Source of the DNA: Stappia albiluteola
GTDB taxonomy: Bacteria > Pseudomonadota > Alphaproteobacteria > Rhizobiales > Stappiaceae
Reading direction: 5' to 3'
Assembly: GCF_014050225.1 (NCBI RefSeq)
Contig: NZ_JACFXV010000043.1
Span: 62,001 to 126,000, forward strand
DNA: 64,000 nucleotides
Notes under the pieces: model-generated
What the model was told of the DNA's origin: nothing
Database searches by the model: none
Seen by the model: the letters and a program-made list of their open reading frames with translations, nothing else
Part shown: positions 62,564-64,000 of the stretch, one piece after another
Layout of the letters: the number at the start of each line of letters is the position of its first letter
How positions within the stretch are numbered: the stretch's first letter is position 1
Program-made: the position numbers and the translations under genes

Positions 62564-63937
62564 ATGCCGACGCTGCTTTCGCTGCCCGACGAAATGAGGG
62601 TCGATTTCGAGCCCGGCGAAACCGTGCTCGATGTCTTGCGCAGCCATGGCATCCACATTGCCTGCGCCTGCGGCGGCAAGGCGAAATGTTCCACCTGCCG
62701 CATATGGGTGCTGGAGGGGGCAGCGGACTGTCCGGAGCGCAACGCGCTGGAAAGAGCCATGGCCGAGCGGCTTCGGCTGAGCGCCAATGTGCGCCTTGCC
62801 TGCCAGCTCCGCCCGACCGCCGATCTTACCTTCCGCCGCCTCGTGCTGGACGAGACGGACCTGCGCATGGCGAACCAGCTTCTGCGGCATGGCGCCATGG
62901 GGGCGGGGGAAATGCGCTCGGTCGTCCTGTTCTTCAGCGACGTTTCGGGCTTCACCAGCTTTTCCGAAGCGCTGACGCCCTATGACCTCATGTACCTGCT
63001 CAACCGCTATTTCGCGCAGGCTGGCGAGATCGTGGAACGCAACGACGGCTATATCGACAAGTTCGTCGGCGACGGCATGATGGCGATCTTCGGCGTCAAG
63101 GGCCAGGAAGACGCGGCGCTGCGCTCGGTCAACGCCTCGCTGCAGACGCTTGCCGCCGTCGACCGGCTGAAGCCTTTCTACGCCACCATGTACGGCATCG
63201 AGTTCGATATCCGTATCGGCCTGCATCTTGGCGACGCGGTGATCGGCTCGGTCGGCTCGCCCGGCAGCGAGCGTCTGACGGCGATCGGCGACGCGGTGAA
63301 CATCGCAAGCCGCATCGAAAACGCTAACAAGGAGGCCGGCACGCGGCTTCTGATCTCCGAGCCTCTCTACGAAGCGGTGAAGGAGGATGTCGAGATCGCC
63401 GACTTCATCCGCGTGCGCCTGCGCGGCACCTTGGACCGCATCACGCTCTACGAAGTCAGGAAGCTGAAGGACGAGGCCGAACGGCGGCTGAACGAAACGG
63501 TCGAGCGCGAGGCCATGCGCCTTGACGGCAAGACATGGCGCAAGGCGATGCGCACGAACGAGTTGGCCGTCGGTGAACACAAGGTGGTGGAGTTTCCGGA
63601 ATTCTACGTCGCGATCCTGCGCGACAGCGAGCACCTCTATGCCTTCAACAACGCCTGTCCGCACCTGAAGCTGCCGTTCTTCGAACAAAACCCCAGCACC
63701 AGCGGGCTGGCGCCGCCGGAAAGCCACGTCGACGACAAGGGCGTCCTGTTGTGCCGCTGGCACCACAGCGGCTTCGATCTTGCGACCGGCGAGATCGTGC
63801 ATTGGTGCGAAAGCCTCAGCGCGGAAGGGGTTTCCGAAGGCATGGAGAAGCTCGGCGATATCTCCAAGAACCGGTCGCCGCTCAACCTTCTGCCCTGCCG
63901 CGAGGAAGACGGCTACATCTGGGTCGGTATCGATTGA
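62564..63937 (+). CDS. Ferredoxin - class III adenylate/guanylate cyclase - Rieske fusion protein
   Basis: 457 residues. Residues 12-90 form an adrenodoxin-like [2Fe-2S] ferredoxin with C36-x5-C42-x2-C45 and C80. Residues about 118-298 are a class III cyclase: FFSDVSGFT (D126), DKFVGDG (K166, D170) and IGDAVNIASR (D243, N246, R250) supply both metal-binding Asp residues, the purine-binding Lys/Asp pair favouring ATP, and the transition-state Asn/Arg. Residues about 330-457 are a Rieske domain with C365-x-H367 and C397-x2-H400. No membrane helix. It probably makes cAMP under control of the redox state of its clusters; the regulatory logic is inference. Confidence 0.88.
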   Translation: MPTLLSLPDEMRVDFEPGETVLDVLRSHGIHIACACGGKAKCSTCRIWVLEGAADCPERNALERAMAERLRLSANVRLACQLRPTADLTFRRLVLDETDLRMANQLLRHGAMGAGEMRSVVLFFSDVSGFTSFSEALTPYDLMYLLNRYFAQAGEIVERNDGYIDKFVGDGMMAIFGVKGQEDAALRSVNASLQTLAAVDRLKPFYATMYGIEFDIRIGLHLGDAVIGSVGSPGSERLTAIGDAVNIASRIENANKEAGTRLLISEPLYEAVKEDVEIADFIRVRLRGTLDRITLYEVRKLKDEAERRLNETVEREAMRLDGKTWRKAMRTNELAVGEHKVVEFPEFYVAILRDSEHLYAFNNACPHLKLPFFEQNPSTSGLAPPESHVDDKGVLLCRWHHSGFDLATGEIVHWCESLSAEGVSEGMEKLGDISKNRSPLNLLPCREEDGYIWVGID

Positions 63938-63973
63938 TGCGATAACGGCGGCTTTCTCAAATTTTCCGCGCGC

Positions 63974-64000
63974 TTGACACTCTGGGACGCTTGTCCTATT
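63974..64000 (+). promoter_or_regulatory. Putative sigma-70 promoter cut by the window end
   Basis: TTGACA at 63974-63979 within CGCTTGACAC, a 17-base spacer, then TATT as the last four bases. The gene it serves lies beyond the window; the strong CTTGAC box is often seen ahead of tRNA and housekeeping genes in rhizobia. Confidence 0.45.

Overview
The window is high-GC chromosomal DNA of an alphaproteobacterium, most likely a member of the Rhizobiaceae (Ensifer, Rhizobium or Shinella type; the genus cannot be settled by reading alone). Evidence: a metC gene divergent from an aapJQMP amino-acid transporter, the aerobic cobalamin set cobU-W-N-O-Q with cobC and cobD under a cobalamin riboswitch, the order pcm-tolC-popZ-valS, and dense, short-spaced operons with many ATGA stop/start overlaps. 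No insertion sequence, prophage, CRISPR array or rRNA gene was seen.

Layout. 1-8.0 kb: the 3' end of a short-chain dehydrogenase, an FkbM methyltransferase, two secreted proteins of unknown role, and a complete five-gene Liv-type (branched-chain amino acid family) ABC importer. 8.1-17.4 kb: an M3 peptidase, a PLOD-type glycosyltransferase with a tail anchor, a tiny flagellar-rod-like protein, and a minus-strand group of surface-glycan-like genes (DUF6492, a polytopic membrane protein, a GT4 glycosyltransferase), then a CAP-domain lipoprotein and a phosphodiesterase. 17.5-21.3 kb: a tightly coupled four-gene cassette (ArnT-like transferase, PAP2 phosphatase, polyprenyl-phosphate sugar synthase, LABN protein) that looks like a lipid A or envelope-lipid decorating pathway. 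21.3-27.3 kb: metC and aapJQMP. 27.4-31.6 kb: a minus-strand operon cysK-cls-alaX-sseA. 31.8-38.2 kb: a ChrR-like protein facing a photolyase/FAD oxidoreductase/DUF1365/CFA-synthase-like operon. 39.4 kb: tRNA-Asn. 39.7-50.9 kb: cobalamin riboswitch, cobalt transporter cbtBA and the cobalamin genes. 51.3 kb: tRNA-Cys. 51-54 kb: small regulators and unknowns. 54-61 kb: pcm, tolC, popZ, valS and a DUF2155 gene. 61.1-62.0 kb: a GNAT/DUF1778 toxin-antitoxin pair. 62.6-63.9 kb: a single protein joining a [2Fe-2S] ferredoxin, a class III nucleotide cyclase and a Rieske domain.

The two most notable observations are these. First, the ferredoxin-cyclase-Rieske fusion at 62564-63937 has all cluster ligands and the cyclase catalytic residues in place and looks like a redox-sensing cAMP synthase. 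Second, the 31.8-37.4 kb locus resembles the singlet-oxygen (RpoE/ChrR) regulon. Both the chrR-like gene and the photolyase operon are preceded by TGATCC-N18-TAA elements, yet no sigma factor gene is present, and the ChrR-like protein has lost the His/Cys/Cys zinc ligands of its anti-sigma domain while keeping its cupin metal ligands.
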